Source: Anoxybacteroides rupiense (GTDB taxonomy: Bacteria; Bacillota; Bacilli; Bacillales; Anoxybacillaceae). From it: 64,000 bases of DNA. Both the position numbers and the translations under genes were made by a program. The stretch lies in NCBI RefSeq assembly GCF_014196195.1, contig NZ_JACIDF010000006.1, positions 1 through 64,000 of the forward strand, in the 5' to 3' direction. This document shows positions 43,813-52,792 of this stretch, piece after piece (position 1 is the stretch's first letter; the number at the start of each line of letters is the position of its first letter). The notes under the pieces are model-generated. The model was given only the letters and a program-made list of their open reading frames with translations, made no database searches and was not told where the DNA came from.

Positions 43813-45087
43813 ATGAAAGATATACAGAATCAGCTTCATCAATGGATTTTAAAAAATCAGGATCAAGCCATCCAATTATTAAGGCGGCTTGTTCAAGAGG
43901 CGAGCACACAAAAAAATGAAGCAAACGCACAAGCGCTCATTATCGAAAAATGTCGGCAGCTGCAGTTAGAGCTTGATATATGGGAGCCGGATATCGAAAA
44001 GCTGCGACAGCATCCATATTTTGTATCAGCACGCACTAGCTTTAGAAATAGCCCGAATGTTGTAGCTATATGGAAAGGAGCAGGCGGAGGGCGGTCTCTT
44101 ATTTTGAATAGCCATATTGACGTTGTTCCTGAGGGAGATACGCAGCAATGGAAAGATGATCCATACAGCGGACAGATAAAGGAAGGAAAAGTATATGGAC
44201 GAGGCGCCTCTGATATGAAAGGAGGAACCGCATCGCTCTTATTGGCGATCGAGGCACTGCAATCCCTTGGTATCAAGTTAAAAGGAAACGTGATTTTTCA
44301 AAGTGTGATTGAAGAAGAAAGCGGTGGGGCAGGCACTTTAGCTGCTGTTTTGCGCGGATACCAAGCGGACGGGGCCATCATTCCTGAACCGACAAATATG
44401 AAACTATTTCCAAAGCAGCAAGGTTCTCTCTGGTTCCGTTTGATCGTCTCAGGCAAATCGGCACACGGCGGCACACGCTATGAAGGAGTGAGTGCGATTG
44501 AGAAGGCATCGCTTATTTTAGCAAGGATTCAGCAGTTAGAAACAGAAAGAAATCAACGCATGGTCGATCCGCTGTACGAAAATATCCCGATTCCAATTCC
44601 AATTAATGTCGGTACGATCCATGGAGGAACATGGCCTTCATCTGTGGCTGATTGTGTGGTTTTAGAAGGGAGAATGGGGGTAGCGCCAAATGAAACGATT
44701 GAGCAGGCGAAGCAGGAGATGGCGCGCGCCATTCATGAATGCAATGAGCAAGATGAATGGCTTCGAGAGCATCCTGTTCAGTTAGAATGGTTTGGCGCGC
44801 AATGGCTGCCAAGCGAGATTGAACCAACGCATCCGCTCATGCAAGCATTGAGCCGTTCGTATCGTCATGTGAAGCGGGAGGAACCGGTGATTGAGGCGGC
44901 ACCATGGGGAACAGATGGAGGGCTTCTTACACAAGTCGGAAAGATCCCTACCGTTGTGTTTGGTCCGGGAACGACAGCAGTGGCCCATTATCCGAATGAA
45001 TATATTGAAATATCGCAGATGCTGGAAGCGGCAGAAATGATTGCATTAACGATGATCGATTGGTGTGAAATGGACACATCAGTCTAA
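43813..45087 (+). CDS. yodQ: M20-family metallopeptidase/deacylase (YodQ-like)
   Basis: 424 residues. Zinc-ligand motifs are in order: SHIDVVPEGD, GRGASDMKGG, EEESGG and the C-terminal AHYPNEYIE. The dimerisation domain contains GKSAHGGTRYEGVSA. ArgE/DapE-type enzymes remove acyl groups from amino acids, so within this cluster it may process an acylated lysine derivative; this is inference from context. AGAGGTGAAAG precedes the ATG. Confidence 0.92.
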   Translation: MKDIQNQLHQWILKNQDQAIQLLRRLVQEASTQKNEANAQALIIEKCRQLQLELDIWEPDIEKLRQHPYFVSARTSFRNSPNVVAIWKGAGGGRSLILNSHIDVVPEGDTQQWKDDPYSGQIKEGKVYGRGASDMKGGTASLLLAIEALQSLGIKLKGNVIFQSVIEEESGGAGTLAAVLRGYQADGAIIPEPTNMKLFPKQQGSLWFRLIVSGKSAHGGTRYEGVSAIEKASLILARIQQLETERNQRMVDPLYENIPIPIPINVGTIHGGTWPSSVADCVVLEGRMGVAPNETIEQAKQEMARAIHECNEQDEWLREHPVQLEWFGAQWLPSEIEPTHPLMQALSRSYRHVKREEPVIEAAPWGTDGGLLTQVGKIPTVVFGPGTTAVAHYPNEYIEISQMLEAAEMIALTMIDWCEMDTSV

Positions 45088-45123
45088 AATCTTTTGGCCA
45101 TTTGTGAGGAAAGGGGAAGTGAT

Positions 45124-45963
45124 ATGAACGACTGGATTAAAGAAACGCAGTTTGCCGCTTCTGTCGTCTTTGATGATTTTAATGAACGGTTGCGCGTCGA
45201 AGATTATCGCGGGAGCGTTTTACCGCTTATTCATTCTATCAAAACCGCCGCTCAACAAAAGAAATATAGCAAATTAATTGTTAAAGCGAGAAACGAGCAT
45301 GTGCCATTGTTCATTGAAAAAGGATTTCGCTATGAAGGATGGATTCAAGGATACTTTCATGGGAGTGACGCTCATATTCTTACCTACTATTTTCAGCAAG
45401 AGAGGCGCATGAGCGGGCATGAATGGACAGAGGATCAAATGGTGGCAGACATTCAGACAAAATCGCCGCTCTCTTCCTTGTCGCCGCTTCCTGACCTTTA
45501 TAAGCTGCGGAACGCGCAAGAAGCGGACGCTGTGGCGCTTGTCGAGCTATATCGAACAGTCTTTAAAATTTATCCCTCTCCATTGCACGAGCTTGGATAT
45601 ATGGAGAGCATTTTGAAAAAAGGTGCGCTCTTTTGCCTGATCGAGCATGACAAGCAAATTGTCAGTGCCGCATCTGCAGAAGTGAATCGGATGTATTACA
45701 ACGCAGAGCTTACGGATTGTGCTACGCTTCCTGAGCATCGCGAGCATGGACTTATGAAGCATTTGCTTCGCTTTTTAGAAATGGAACTGAAAAAACAAGG
45801 CATTTTTTGCGCTTACTCGCTGGCCCGTGCGCAATCGTATGGAATGAACGCTGCCTTCCATCAGCTAGGCTATCGTTATAGCGGCCGGCTGATTAATAAT
45901 TGCTATATTTTTAATGATTTAGAAGATATGAATATATGGGTAAAAGATTTGTCGGCGACATGA
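45124..45963 (+). CDS. ablB: Beta-lysine N-acetyltransferase
   Basis: 279 residues from ATG 45124 (AAAGGGGAAG upstream; 45094 lacks a site). Two GNAT-like halves; the C-terminal half has LPEHREHGLMKHLLRFLE for acetyl-CoA binding. In B. subtilis (yodP) and archaea, AblB acetylates the beta-lysine made by the aminomutase to N-epsilon-acetyl-beta-lysine, an osmolyte. It lies directly before kamA here. Confidence 0.92.
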   Translation: MNDWIKETQFAASVVFDDFNERLRVEDYRGSVLPLIHSIKTAAQQKKYSKLIVKARNEHVPLFIEKGFRYEGWIQGYFHGSDAHILTYYFQQERRMSGHEWTEDQMVADIQTKSPLSSLSPLPDLYKLRNAQEADAVALVELYRTVFKIYPSPLHELGYMESILKKGALFCLIEHDKQIVSAASAEVNRMYYNAELTDCATLPEHREHGLMKHLLRFLEMELKKQGIFCAYSLARAQSYGMNAAFHQLGYRYSGRLINNCYIFNDLEDMNIWVKDLSAT

Positions 45964-46046
45964 TGCCTTTTTAGTAAAAACGCATAAATATGGTAGCAAG
46001 CCAAAAAAGGCAGCACGACGATCAAATAAAGGAGGGTTTACTACCT

Positions 46047-47450
46047 ATGAGTCTATATCGGCCGAAACGCCATTGGAAGGAAATCGAGCTTTGGAAGGAT
46101 GTCACAGAAGAGCAGTGGAATAATTGGCTTTGGCAATTAACGAATACGATTCGTACGCTTGATGATTTGAAAAAGGTCATTCATTTAACACCAGAGGAAG
46201 AAGAAGGGGTGAAAATTTCTGCTAAAACCATCCCGTTGAACATTACTCCTTATTACGCCTCATTGATGAATCCAGATGATCCTCGCTGCCCGATTCGCAT
46301 GCAGTCTGTGCCAATTGGACAAGAACAGTATAAAACAAAATACGACCTTGAAGATCCGCTGCATGAGGACGAAGATTCTCCCGTTCCGGGACTGACTCAT
46401 CGCTATCCGGACCGTGTTCTCTTTTTAATTACGAACCAATGCTCGATGTACTGCCGCTACTGTACGCGAAGACGTTTTTCCGGCCAGGTCGGTATGGGGG
46501 TGCCAAAAAAGCAGCTGGATGTTGCCATTGATTATATCGCACAAACTCCGCAAGTGCGCGATGTTTTATTGTCAGGTGGCGATGCTTTATTAGTCAATGA
46601 TCAAATTTTAGAGTACATTTTAAAAAAACTGCGAGCCATTCCCCATGTTGAAATTATTCGCATCGGCACAAGAGCTCCGGTGGTATTTCCGCAGCGGATT
46701 ACCGAAAATTTATGCAACATCTTAAAAAAAAATCATCCAGTATGGCTGAATACCCACTTCAATACTTCCATTGAGATTACGGAAGAATCAAAACGTGCCT
46801 GTGAAATGCTGGTTGATGCCGGCGTTCCTGTGGGGAATCAAGCCGTCATTTTAGCGGGAATTAACGACAGCGTTCCAATCATGAAAAAACTAATGCATGA
46901 TTTAGTGAAAATTCGTGTGCGTCCGTATTACATTTATCAGTGTGATTTATCAGAAGGAATTAGCCATTTTCGCGCTCCTGTATCAAAAGGGTTAGAAATC
47001 ATTGAAGGATTGCGGGGACACACCTCGGGATATGCCGTGCCGGTTTTTGTGGTTGACGCTCCTGGCGGCGGCGGGAAAATTGCCTTGCAACCGAACTACC
47101 TCATTTCACAAACGCCAGAAAAAGTGATTTTGCGCAATTATGAAGGCGTGATTACGTCATATCCGGAGCCGAAGGGTTATGTTCCCAATCGAGCGGAGGC
47201 CTATTTTCAAGAAATTTTTCCGGATATGGATCAGAAGCAATCAACGGCGGGTATTTCCGGCATCGCCAATGACACACGATTTTCGATTGTTCCTGAAAAA
47301 TTAGAGCGCATTGAACGGCGAAAAATGTATGAATCAGATCCTGCTCATAAATCATTAAAGGATTTGCGGGAAAAAAGAGATGAACTGAAAGAGAAAAAAT
47401 ATCAAGCGATGCTGAAAAAAACAAATGAAACGGAGATGAAGAAGGAATGA
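46047..47450 (+). CDS. kamA: L-lysine 2,3-aminomutase
   Basis: 467 residues from ATG 46047, preceded by AAAGGAGGG; the frame from 45990 has no site. Radical-SAM cysteines C132, C136 and C139 in CSMYCRYCTRRRF. PLP-binding Lys344 in PGGGGKIALQ, and the zinc/aggregation region YYIYQCDLSEG. Converts L-lysine to L-beta-lysine with SAM, PLP and a 4Fe-4S cluster. Last enzyme of the operon; overlaps yokU by four bases. Confidence 0.96.
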   Translation: MSLYRPKRHWKEIELWKDVTEEQWNNWLWQLTNTIRTLDDLKKVIHLTPEEEEGVKISAKTIPLNITPYYASLMNPDDPRCPIRMQSVPIGQEQYKTKYDLEDPLHEDEDSPVPGLTHRYPDRVLFLITNQCSMYCRYCTRRRFSGQVGMGVPKKQLDVAIDYIAQTPQVRDVLLSGGDALLVNDQILEYILKKLRAIPHVEIIRIGTRAPVVFPQRITENLCNILKKNHPVWLNTHFNTSIEITEESKRACEMLVDAGVPVGNQAVILAGINDSVPIMKKLMHDLVKIRVRPYYIYQCDLSEGISHFRAPVSKGLEIIEGLRGHTSGYAVPVFVVDAPGGGGKIALQPNYLISQTPEKVILRNYEGVITSYPEPKGYVPNRAEAYFQEIFPDMDQKQSTAGISGIANDTRFSIVPEKLERIERRKMYESDPAHKSLKDLREKRDELKEKKYQAMLKKTNETEMKKE

Positions 47451-47719
47451 CTACATGCCTTTGGTGCGGGTTTTCACAAGCTCAAGAAACGAAACAAACG
47501 GTTTATTGGGAGCTGCCAGACGGGCTTCGGGCTATTGAAATTACCCATACTCCAAGCATTTCCTGTCCGGACTGCCAAATGGTGTATCAAGAAGATGATG
47601 TGGTTGAAGAGATTGAGGATCAGCTCTTTTTAATTGATACGAGCCGTTTGTCCAGTACCGTCACTTATGAAGAGCTAATGAGCCAGCCGCGCCGTTTAAA
47701 AAGAAATTATTTTAAATGA
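47447..47719 (+). CDS. yokU: YokU-family putative zinc-binding protein
   Basis: 90 residues. CLWCGFSQ and CPDCQMVY give two CxxC pairs. The C-terminal part reads DTSRLSSTVTYEELMSQPRR. ATGA overlap with kamA couples their translation. In Bacillus yokU always seems to follow kamA, so an accessory role to the aminomutase (cluster assembly or regulation) is plausible, but unknown. Confidence 0.88.
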   Translation: MTTCLWCGFSQAQETKQTVYWELPDGLRAIEITHTPSISCPDCQMVYQEDDVVEEIEDQLFLIDTSRLSSTVTYEELMSQPRRLKRNYFK

Positions 47720-48013
47720 CATCAGATGTGTGGATGATTCACTAAAAACCTATGGATGTCGCTTGATTCCTCGCTTTTCTGCCTTAGACGCAAGCCCTTC
47801 TCGAACAACAAACGTTGGCGAAACGGATATGTCTGCTGCCGTTCTTATTTGAAGGAAGAGGAAGAGAAGCCAATGTTTAACCAGATCGTTCTCTGTTTTT
47901 GTAAAATAATGGATCATTCACACTTATGAAATGAAAATATCTCTTCACAAATATCATGAAACCCATTAAAATGACAAGCAGCAGAAGAATGAATAAAAAA
48001 GAGGATGAGAGAA
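47720..48013. other. Gap between yokU and yozE
   Basis: Nothing certain. A minus-strand hydrophobic frame (47877-48119) overlaps the yozE start and has no ribosome-binding site. Confidence 0.4.
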
Positions 48014-48232
48014 ATGGAGCGTTCATTTTATCGATATTTGCTGAGATTTCGCGATGGAAAAAAAGATGACCCATTTGTTCGCTTGGCGAATGGGGTTTAT
48101 CATGATCACGGTTTTCCAAAAGCTTCAGCTGATTACGATGAAATCAGCCGTTATTTAGAAATGAATGGGGATTATGTAGAAAGCATGACGGTGTTTGATG
48201 AAGTATGGGAGCGTTTTTTGCAAGAAGCGTAA
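48014..48232 (+). CDS. yozE: YozE-family SAM-like fold protein
   Basis: 72 residues, MERSFYRYLLRFRDGKKDDP, with LANGVYHDHGFPK and a final DEVWERFLQEA. Clear match to the UPF0346/YozE family. GAGG lies 10 bases before ATG 48014; ATG 48005 is an alternative. Sits between the kamA operon and yodN as in B. subtilis. Function unknown; the fold suggests nucleic-acid or protein contact. Confidence 0.92.
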   Translation: MERSFYRYLLRFRDGKKDDPFVRLANGVYHDHGFPKASADYDEISRYLEMNGDYVESMTVFDEVWERFLQEA

Positions 48233-48373
48233 GCGCGTTCAAGCAAGAACGCTCTTTTTTCATTCGATCGCTTACGAAATTGGATTTCTGCATATTCCTT
48301 GGATAATGAGTGTCCGCTTGTTTCTATCTGCATATAATTTACTATAGCACTTGATCGAAGGGAGGGAAACTTG

Positions 48374-49024
48374 ATGAAGACGCCAAAATTTGCGCTTGGC
48401 GATATTGTTGTCAATACGTTGTATGGAACGGTAGGGATGGTGACTGACATTCAGCATGTTGATGATATGTTTTTGTATGAAGTAAATCATAGTCAAAGCT
48501 TATTTATGGAACAATCGCTTGTATTGCTATCAGAATTTTCCGGTGATGTGCTCATTGCGGAAGAAATTGAAATTGAACTTCCTTTCTTTCTTGGTGAGCT
48601 TGTGCATGTCCACAATTATGATCACGATTTATTTAAAATTATTGGTGTACGGACGGAGATCTATCGTTATCAAGAAGAAAGCTGGGAGGAAATTGTATAT
48701 GAGCTAAAGCGCTTAGAGGACGGTTTAGAAATCGAGGCGAATATTGAGGATGTCATTTCCATCGCGTCTTCAGAAGAAACATCGGTAACGGTTTTACAAG
48801 ATATCACACTCCTTGGGTATCTTGGTGAGCATCAATTGCTTTCTTCGTATTTACCGCTTCCAGAACGCCCGACAGAGGATGGATCAATCGATCAACTGTT
48901 AGATGCTTATAACGATTATCAACGGCTATATGAATGGTTTGGCGACGAACAGTATAAGAGCATGATGGAAATGACAGTCACTCGTTTACAAAAGCTTGTC
49001 CAAAAGAAAGATTTACCATCATAA
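48374..49024 (+). CDS. yodN: YodN-like conserved protein
   Basis: 216 residues from ATG 48374 (GGAGGGA upstream; a TTG directly before is also in frame). Acidic, soluble. Begins MKTPKFALGDIVVNTLYGTV and has repeated beta segments (GELVHVHNYDHDLFKIIGV) followed by a helical end. Identified as YodN by position between yozE and yozD and by length; sequence recall is limited. Confidence 0.7.
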   Translation: MKTPKFALGDIVVNTLYGTVGMVTDIQHVDDMFLYEVNHSQSLFMEQSLVLLSEFSGDVLIAEEIEIELPFFLGELVHVHNYDHDLFKIIGVRTEIYRYQEESWEEIVYELKRLEDGLEIEANIEDVISIASSEETSVTVLQDITLLGYLGEHQLLSSYLPLPERPTEDGSIDQLLDAYNDYQRLYEWFGDEQYKSMMEMTVTRLQKLVQKKDLPS

Positions 49025-49138
49025 AAATTGGATAAGTATATAGAAAAAATAAGGGATACCTAAGCAAACAATCGCTAAAAATAGGCTGTTTGTGACGGTT
49101 TCCATGACATGATCAATGATTTCGTCCATTTTATTCAA
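49019..49138 (-). CDS. 39-aa single-pass membrane peptide
   Basis: From TTG 49138, preceded on the minus strand by GGGAGGGG, the frame reads MNKMDEIIDHVMETVTNSLF followed by a hydrophobic helix (LAIVCLGIPYFFYILIQFL) and TGA. The strong ribosome-binding site is the main support. Its end overlaps the yodN stop by six bases on the opposite strand. No family known. Confidence 0.5.
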   Translation of the reverse strand: MNKMDEIIDHVMETVTNSLFLAIVCLGIPYFFYILIQFL

Positions 49139-49268
49139 AGCAACCCCTCCCTTGTTTTGCTATTTCTAATGTATGAGCGACTCTTTTTTTGCATACATAC
49201 GGATGAAAAAAATCTTTTGACATAAATCGGAGTTTTGCCACATACAACAATACAAAGGGGGCGATAGG

Positions 49269-49445
49269 ATGAAAGAAATCGAGGTCGTCATTGATACGGA
49301 AGAAATTGCGGAATTTTTTTTTAAAGAACTGATTCGCCGCGGTTTTGTTCCATCGCGGATGGAGCTTGAGGAGATGGCGGATATTACGTTTGACTACTTA
49401 ATTGAGAAATGCATTATTGATGAAGAAATGGATGATGATGAATAA
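49269..49445 (+). CDS. yozD: YozD-family protein
   Basis: 58 residues: MKEIEVVIDTEEIAEFFFKE, then GFVPSRMELEEMADITFDYL and an acidic end. Matches Bacillus YozD in start and size. AAAGGGGGCG precedes the ATG. In B. subtilis it is part of the yodL-yodM-yozD-yodN-yozE row; the neighbours here agree. Function unknown. Confidence 0.85.
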   Translation: MKEIEVVIDTEEIAEFFFKELIRRGFVPSRMELEEMADITFDYLIEKCIIDEEMDDDE

Positions 49446-49468
49446 GAAAAGAAAAAATAAGAAAAGAA

Positions 49469-49498
49469 AAAAACGACGAGATGACCTCGTCGTTTTTA
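49469..49498. terminator. Bidirectional terminator
   Basis: AAAAACGACGAG pairs with CTCGTCGTTTTT (49486-49497), between yozD and the convergent DUF2515 gene. Confidence 0.85.
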
Positions 49499-50617
49499 GT
49501 TTGTTAACTTTGCGGCAGCAAGTAGCTTTTTGAGATTTTGCTTATAATGACTGGTGATTTCTGGCGCTTTGACGAATGGAAGTTGTTTGATTTCTTGTAG
49601 GATTGCGAGATCGTGAAACCAATCGCGGCGATCAGAAAAACGATGCGTCACATCAGCCCACGCTTCTTGTAAGTGCGGGCTGTAGATATGAGCGGCTTTT
49701 GTATGGTTGATCGCCGAAAAAATATGCGGCCAAAAATCAGCGCGCGATCCTGTATGCTTGGTTTGGCTAACAAAACGGCCCACGCCTCTTAAAATGCGCT
49801 TTCTGTAAAACAGCATGCCATAAAGAGCTTTTCCTATCTGAATGCGGTGATATACATCAGCGAAGTCACGAGCCGTGATCCCAGCAAGATGGATTCGCTC
49901 GTTATGCACATAAGGAATCAATAAATCATTCAATCCGAGCCATTGCTGAATGAGAAATGGAAAAGAATCAAGAACGTGCCGTTGATAGAACGGATGGTCA
50001 ACGACCCGCTGTTGAATATATTGCTGCTCGTTAATAATGAGTGCTACGGTCAATAGTGGAGAATCCTTTGTTTGATAAAAATACTCCCAAAACGGGCGCA
50101 TAAATGAAGAAACAGAGAAGGCGGGAAGCAGATGAAACAGCGCTTTGTTATGTTGCCTGCTTGCTTCATATAGCAAAAGCTGAGGATAAGCATCGTGGAA
50201 GATTAAGGCATTGGCTCGTTCTAAAAATAAAAAAAGCGGCTGAATTTGCTCGCGGCCAATAATCGATGGGATTAACCCGCCTTTGAGATCAGTCATATTC
50301 CAGCCTCCATTACGCGAAACGAGATGTGCTACAAGCGCCCAATGAATCTCGGGAAAGCGTGTGAAAAAAGAAAGATACGCTTGTGTACGTGTAACGTTAT
50401 TGCGGTTATGATGTTTTGTTTGTTGGCGAATCCAGGAGATAAGACGCTTTTCTTCGTCCGTGAACGGCTGGCTTTTTTCTGGCTTCTCCCACTGTCGGCA
50501 TAAGTATTCACATATAGAAGATGAGGCAATCGGAATGGACTCCCGATATAAAAGATGTCGATATAGTGATTGGAATGGGTGAGAAATCTTGGCGATCCAA
50601 TTGTGAAAACTGTCCAT
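49496..50617 (-). CDS. DUF2515 family protein (YppC-like)
   Basis: 373 residues from ATG 50617 (AAGGAGATACTTGCA upstream); a frame reaching 50689 adds 24 residues that overlap the site. Rich in Trp, Phe and His; begins MDSFHNWIAKISHPFQSLYR. Contains NVTRTQAYLSFFTRFPEIHW and GGWNMTDLKGGLIPSI, which I associate with DUF2515/YppC. No signal peptide. Function unknown. Confidence 0.8.
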   Translation of the reverse strand: MDSFHNWIAKISHPFQSLYRHLLYRESIPIASSSICEYLCRQWEKPEKSQPFTDEEKRLISWIRQQTKHHNRNNVTRTQAYLSFFTRFPEIHWALVAHLVSRNGGWNMTDLKGGLIPSIIGREQIQPLFLFLERANALIFHDAYPQLLLYEASRQHNKALFHLLPAFSVSSFMRPFWEYFYQTKDSPLLTVALIINEQQYIQQRVVDHPFYQRHVLDSFPFLIQQWLGLNDLLIPYVHNERIHLAGITARDFADVYHRIQIGKALYGMLFYRKRILRGVGRFVSQTKHTGSRADFWPHIFSAINHTKAAHIYSPHLQEAWADVTHRFSDRRDWFHDLAILQEIKQLPFVKAPEITSHYKQNLKKLLAAAKLTN

Positions 50618-50703
50618 TGCAAGTATCTCCTTAAAACTTTTTGAAACTTCCTTTGCCTTTTGACGTATATATAAGGGACTATGGATCAAAGGGAGCGATG
50701 GCA

Positions 50704-50892
50704 GTGTTAAGAAAAATCATGAAGTCGATTCTGAAAGAAAACCTTTCGCGCCGCCACCATAAGCCACATTATTCGAGCAGCGATCATTATTCAAAATATC
50801 GTAAGCATATTCATCCATCTCATTACGGTCATGGGCATTATAAAAAGAAGCATCGCAGCGGAAGCTTTTTTTCCAGCTTCTTTAGCAGCTAA
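50704..50892 (+). CDS. Small His/Lys/Ser-rich protein, possibly spore coat
   Basis: 62 residues from GTG 50704, 8 bases after AAAGGGAG. After LRKIMKSILKEN the chain is dominated by His, Tyr, Lys and Ser (HHKPHYSSSDHYSKY, HYGHGHYKKKH) and ends SGSFFSSFFSS. Such composition is common among coat and exosporium proteins, so a spore-surface role is proposed. It ends two bases before the start codon of the kinase gene, so both are probably co-transcribed. Confidence 0.6.
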   Translation: MLRKIMKSILKENLSRRHHKPHYSSSDHYSKYRKHIHPSHYGHGHYKKKHRSGSFFSSFFSS

Positions 50893-50894
50893 CC

Positions 50895-51722
50895 ATGAAT
50901 CTTTCTTATTTTTTCATGAACATTCAGCGAATATTCGAACGACGCTATAAAAAAGGAGCTGTTTTGTATGGCCGCTACGAAATCATACAGGAGCTAGGGA
51001 TGGGAAGCTATGGCATCACGTATTTGGCGAACGATTTGCACACAAATAAACAAGTCGTGATCAAGCAAATGCGAAAGCGGAAGCGGAAAACAAGAGAAGA
51101 TTCTTTTAGAAGAGAGACCGCTATTTTAAGGCAACTCAATCACTCGCAAATTCCTGCTTTATACGACACGTTTACTGTGCGTCATACTCCCTATCTCGTA
51201 ATGGAGTATATGGAGGGGGACACGGTAGAATCACTTATCTTCGCAAAGGGAAAAGTATTTACGGAAGAAGAAGCCTTTCAATTATTAAAACAAGTATTAA
51301 CGATTGTTGAGTATATTCATGCAAAAGGAATTGTTCATCGTGATTTGCGAATCCCGAATATCTTGCTGCGCGATGAGGATGTCTGCATTATCGACTTTGG
51401 TCTGGCGCGCTTTTTATCCGAACAGGATCCTCATATAGAAACATATATTCTGGAAAAAAAGCTACGCCGGCAGATTGATGTGAAAAGCGACATTTATGCA
51501 TTGGGACACTTTTTATTGTTTTTGCTCTATTCTTCCTATGAGCCGACGACGAAAGAGGAAAGAAGCTGGGAAGAAGAATTGGAAATATCGAATTTCGCTC
51601 GCACCATTTTGCGAAGGATGCTGCAAATTACGGAGCCTTATGACGAGATCGCGTCATTAAAGGAGGATATTGATTGCATGCTCAAACGGAAGGAGAGGAA
51701 CAAGCATGTCATTATTTCATAA
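50895..51722 (+). CDS. Serine/threonine protein kinase (Hanks type, soluble)
   Basis: 275 residues, one kinase domain with no membrane segment or PASTA repeats. Glycine loop ELGMGSYGIT, the Lys of VVIKQM, catalytic HRDLRIPN (H148, D150, N155) and DFGLARF are all intact. The HRDLR form, rather than HRDLK, resembles B. subtilis YbdM. Its 3' end overlaps spo0M by 17 bases, which suggests the pair works together; substrate unknown. Confidence 0.88.
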   Translation: MNLSYFFMNIQRIFERRYKKGAVLYGRYEIIQELGMGSYGITYLANDLHTNKQVVIKQMRKRKRKTREDSFRRETAILRQLNHSQIPALYDTFTVRHTPYLVMEYMEGDTVESLIFAKGKVFTEEEAFQLLKQVLTIVEYIHAKGIVHRDLRIPNILLRDEDVCIIDFGLARFLSEQDPHIETYILEKKLRRQIDVKSDIYALGHFLLFLLYSSYEPTTKEERSWEEELEISNFARTILRRMLQITEPYDEIASLKEDIDCMLKRKERNKHVIIS

Positions 51723-52470
51723 AATGCTGGCAAGCATCGGAATAGGAGCGGCTAAAGTAGATGCCAAGCTGATATCTGAAAGGCTTATGATCGGCGACGA
51801 TGTTCAGGGAGTGGTCGATATCATAGGAGGCAGCAGCGCGCAAGAAATTGATCATATTTATATTTCTCTCTATACTACGTATACAGTGGAGATTGATGAT
51901 CGAAAAAGCACGCGCCATGCGTTGATTGGCAAATGGCGCATCACTGACAAGTTTACGATCGGAGCTCATGAGAGGCGACAAATCCCTTTTCGTTTTACTC
52001 TCCCGATTGAGACGCCGATTTCTGTTGGAAGGACAAAGGTATGGCTTCATACAGGATTGGATATCAAGCAAGCGCTTGACCCAACAGATGAAGATTATAT
52101 TCGCGTTGAACCGTCTCCGGTCATGACCGCTGTATTAGCGGCTGTGGAACAGCTTGGATTTCGATTGCGTGAGGCGGAATGTAAAAAAGCGCGAGGTGCG
52201 AACGGTCTTCCTTTTGTTCAAGAATTTGAGTATGTTCCGAAAGCCGGATCATTCCGTAGTAAATTGGATGAGATTGAACTTGTATTTTCGCCGATTTCGA
52301 AAGATGAAGTCGAAATATACATGCAGATTGATCGTCGGGCGCGTGGATTGGGCAGCTTGCTGGCAGAAGCGATGGATTTAGATGAATCGCATGTTCGGTT
52401 TCGCGTCACCACTGCTGAAATTGCCCAGCTTCCTCAAAAGCTTTCCCGTTTGCTACAATCGTATTGCTAA
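51706..52470 (+). CDS. spo0M: Sporulation-control protein Spo0M
   Basis: 254 residues from ATG 51706 (AAGGAGAGGAAC upstream). MSLFHKMLASIGIGAAKVDA and 'IPFRFTLPIETPISVGRTKVWL' are typical of Spo0M, an arrestin-like two-lobed beta-sandwich that affects early sporulation and cell shape. In B. subtilis it is made under sigma H. Here it is translationally coupled to a protein kinase gene. Confidence 0.94.
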   Translation: MSLFHKMLASIGIGAAKVDAKLISERLMIGDDVQGVVDIIGGSSAQEIDHIYISLYTTYTVEIDDRKSTRHALIGKWRITDKFTIGAHERRQIPFRFTLPIETPISVGRTKVWLHTGLDIKQALDPTDEDYIRVEPSPVMTAVLAAVEQLGFRLREAECKKARGANGLPFVQEFEYVPKAGSFRSKLDEIELVFSPISKDEVEIYMQIDRRARGLGSLLAEAMDLDESHVRFRVTTAEIAQLPQKLSRLLQSYC

Positions 52471-52496
52471 AAATGGAGCGACAAGCAGACGATGAA

Positions 52497-52592
52497 CAAA
52501 CGCTTTCATACTGTGCCACTTGCCTCGTTGATGAACGTCTTGATTCGATTCGCATCTTTGCTCAGCCGCGTTTCTTATCTGAAAAGCGTCAA
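52497..52592. repeat. Dispersed non-coding repeat, copy 2
   Basis: AACGCTTTCATACTGTGCCA ... TTGATGAACGTCTTGATTCG ... CTCAGCCGCGTTTCTTATCT aligns with 39838-39935. It lies within the gene-free stretch 52471-52792, which otherwise holds only the terminator at 52673. Confidence 0.6.
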
Positions 52593-52672
52593 GACAGTTG
52601 AAGATGGAACATTCGAAATGAGTGGATGTCGGAGAGATAGGGAAAGTCAAAATGAATTTTGTCTGAAATCTG

Positions 52673-52706
52673 AAAGATTGGGCTACAAGCCCGATCTTTT
52701 TTTAGT
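52673..52706 (+). terminator. Rho-independent terminator
   Basis: AAAGATTGGGCT pairs with AGCCCGATCTTT (one G-U pair), followed by TTTTAG. Confidence 0.8.
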
Positions 52707-52792
52707 TCGACAAAACAACTGTTATTTTGCTAAAGGAATCGACAGTCAACATGACTAATAAATTGATAAAAGAAAAGAAAGGGAGATGTTAT

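Noticed and set aside
47877-48119. Minus-strand hydrophobic frame overlapping yozE
   Set aside because: No ribosome-binding site and overlaps a recognised gene start.
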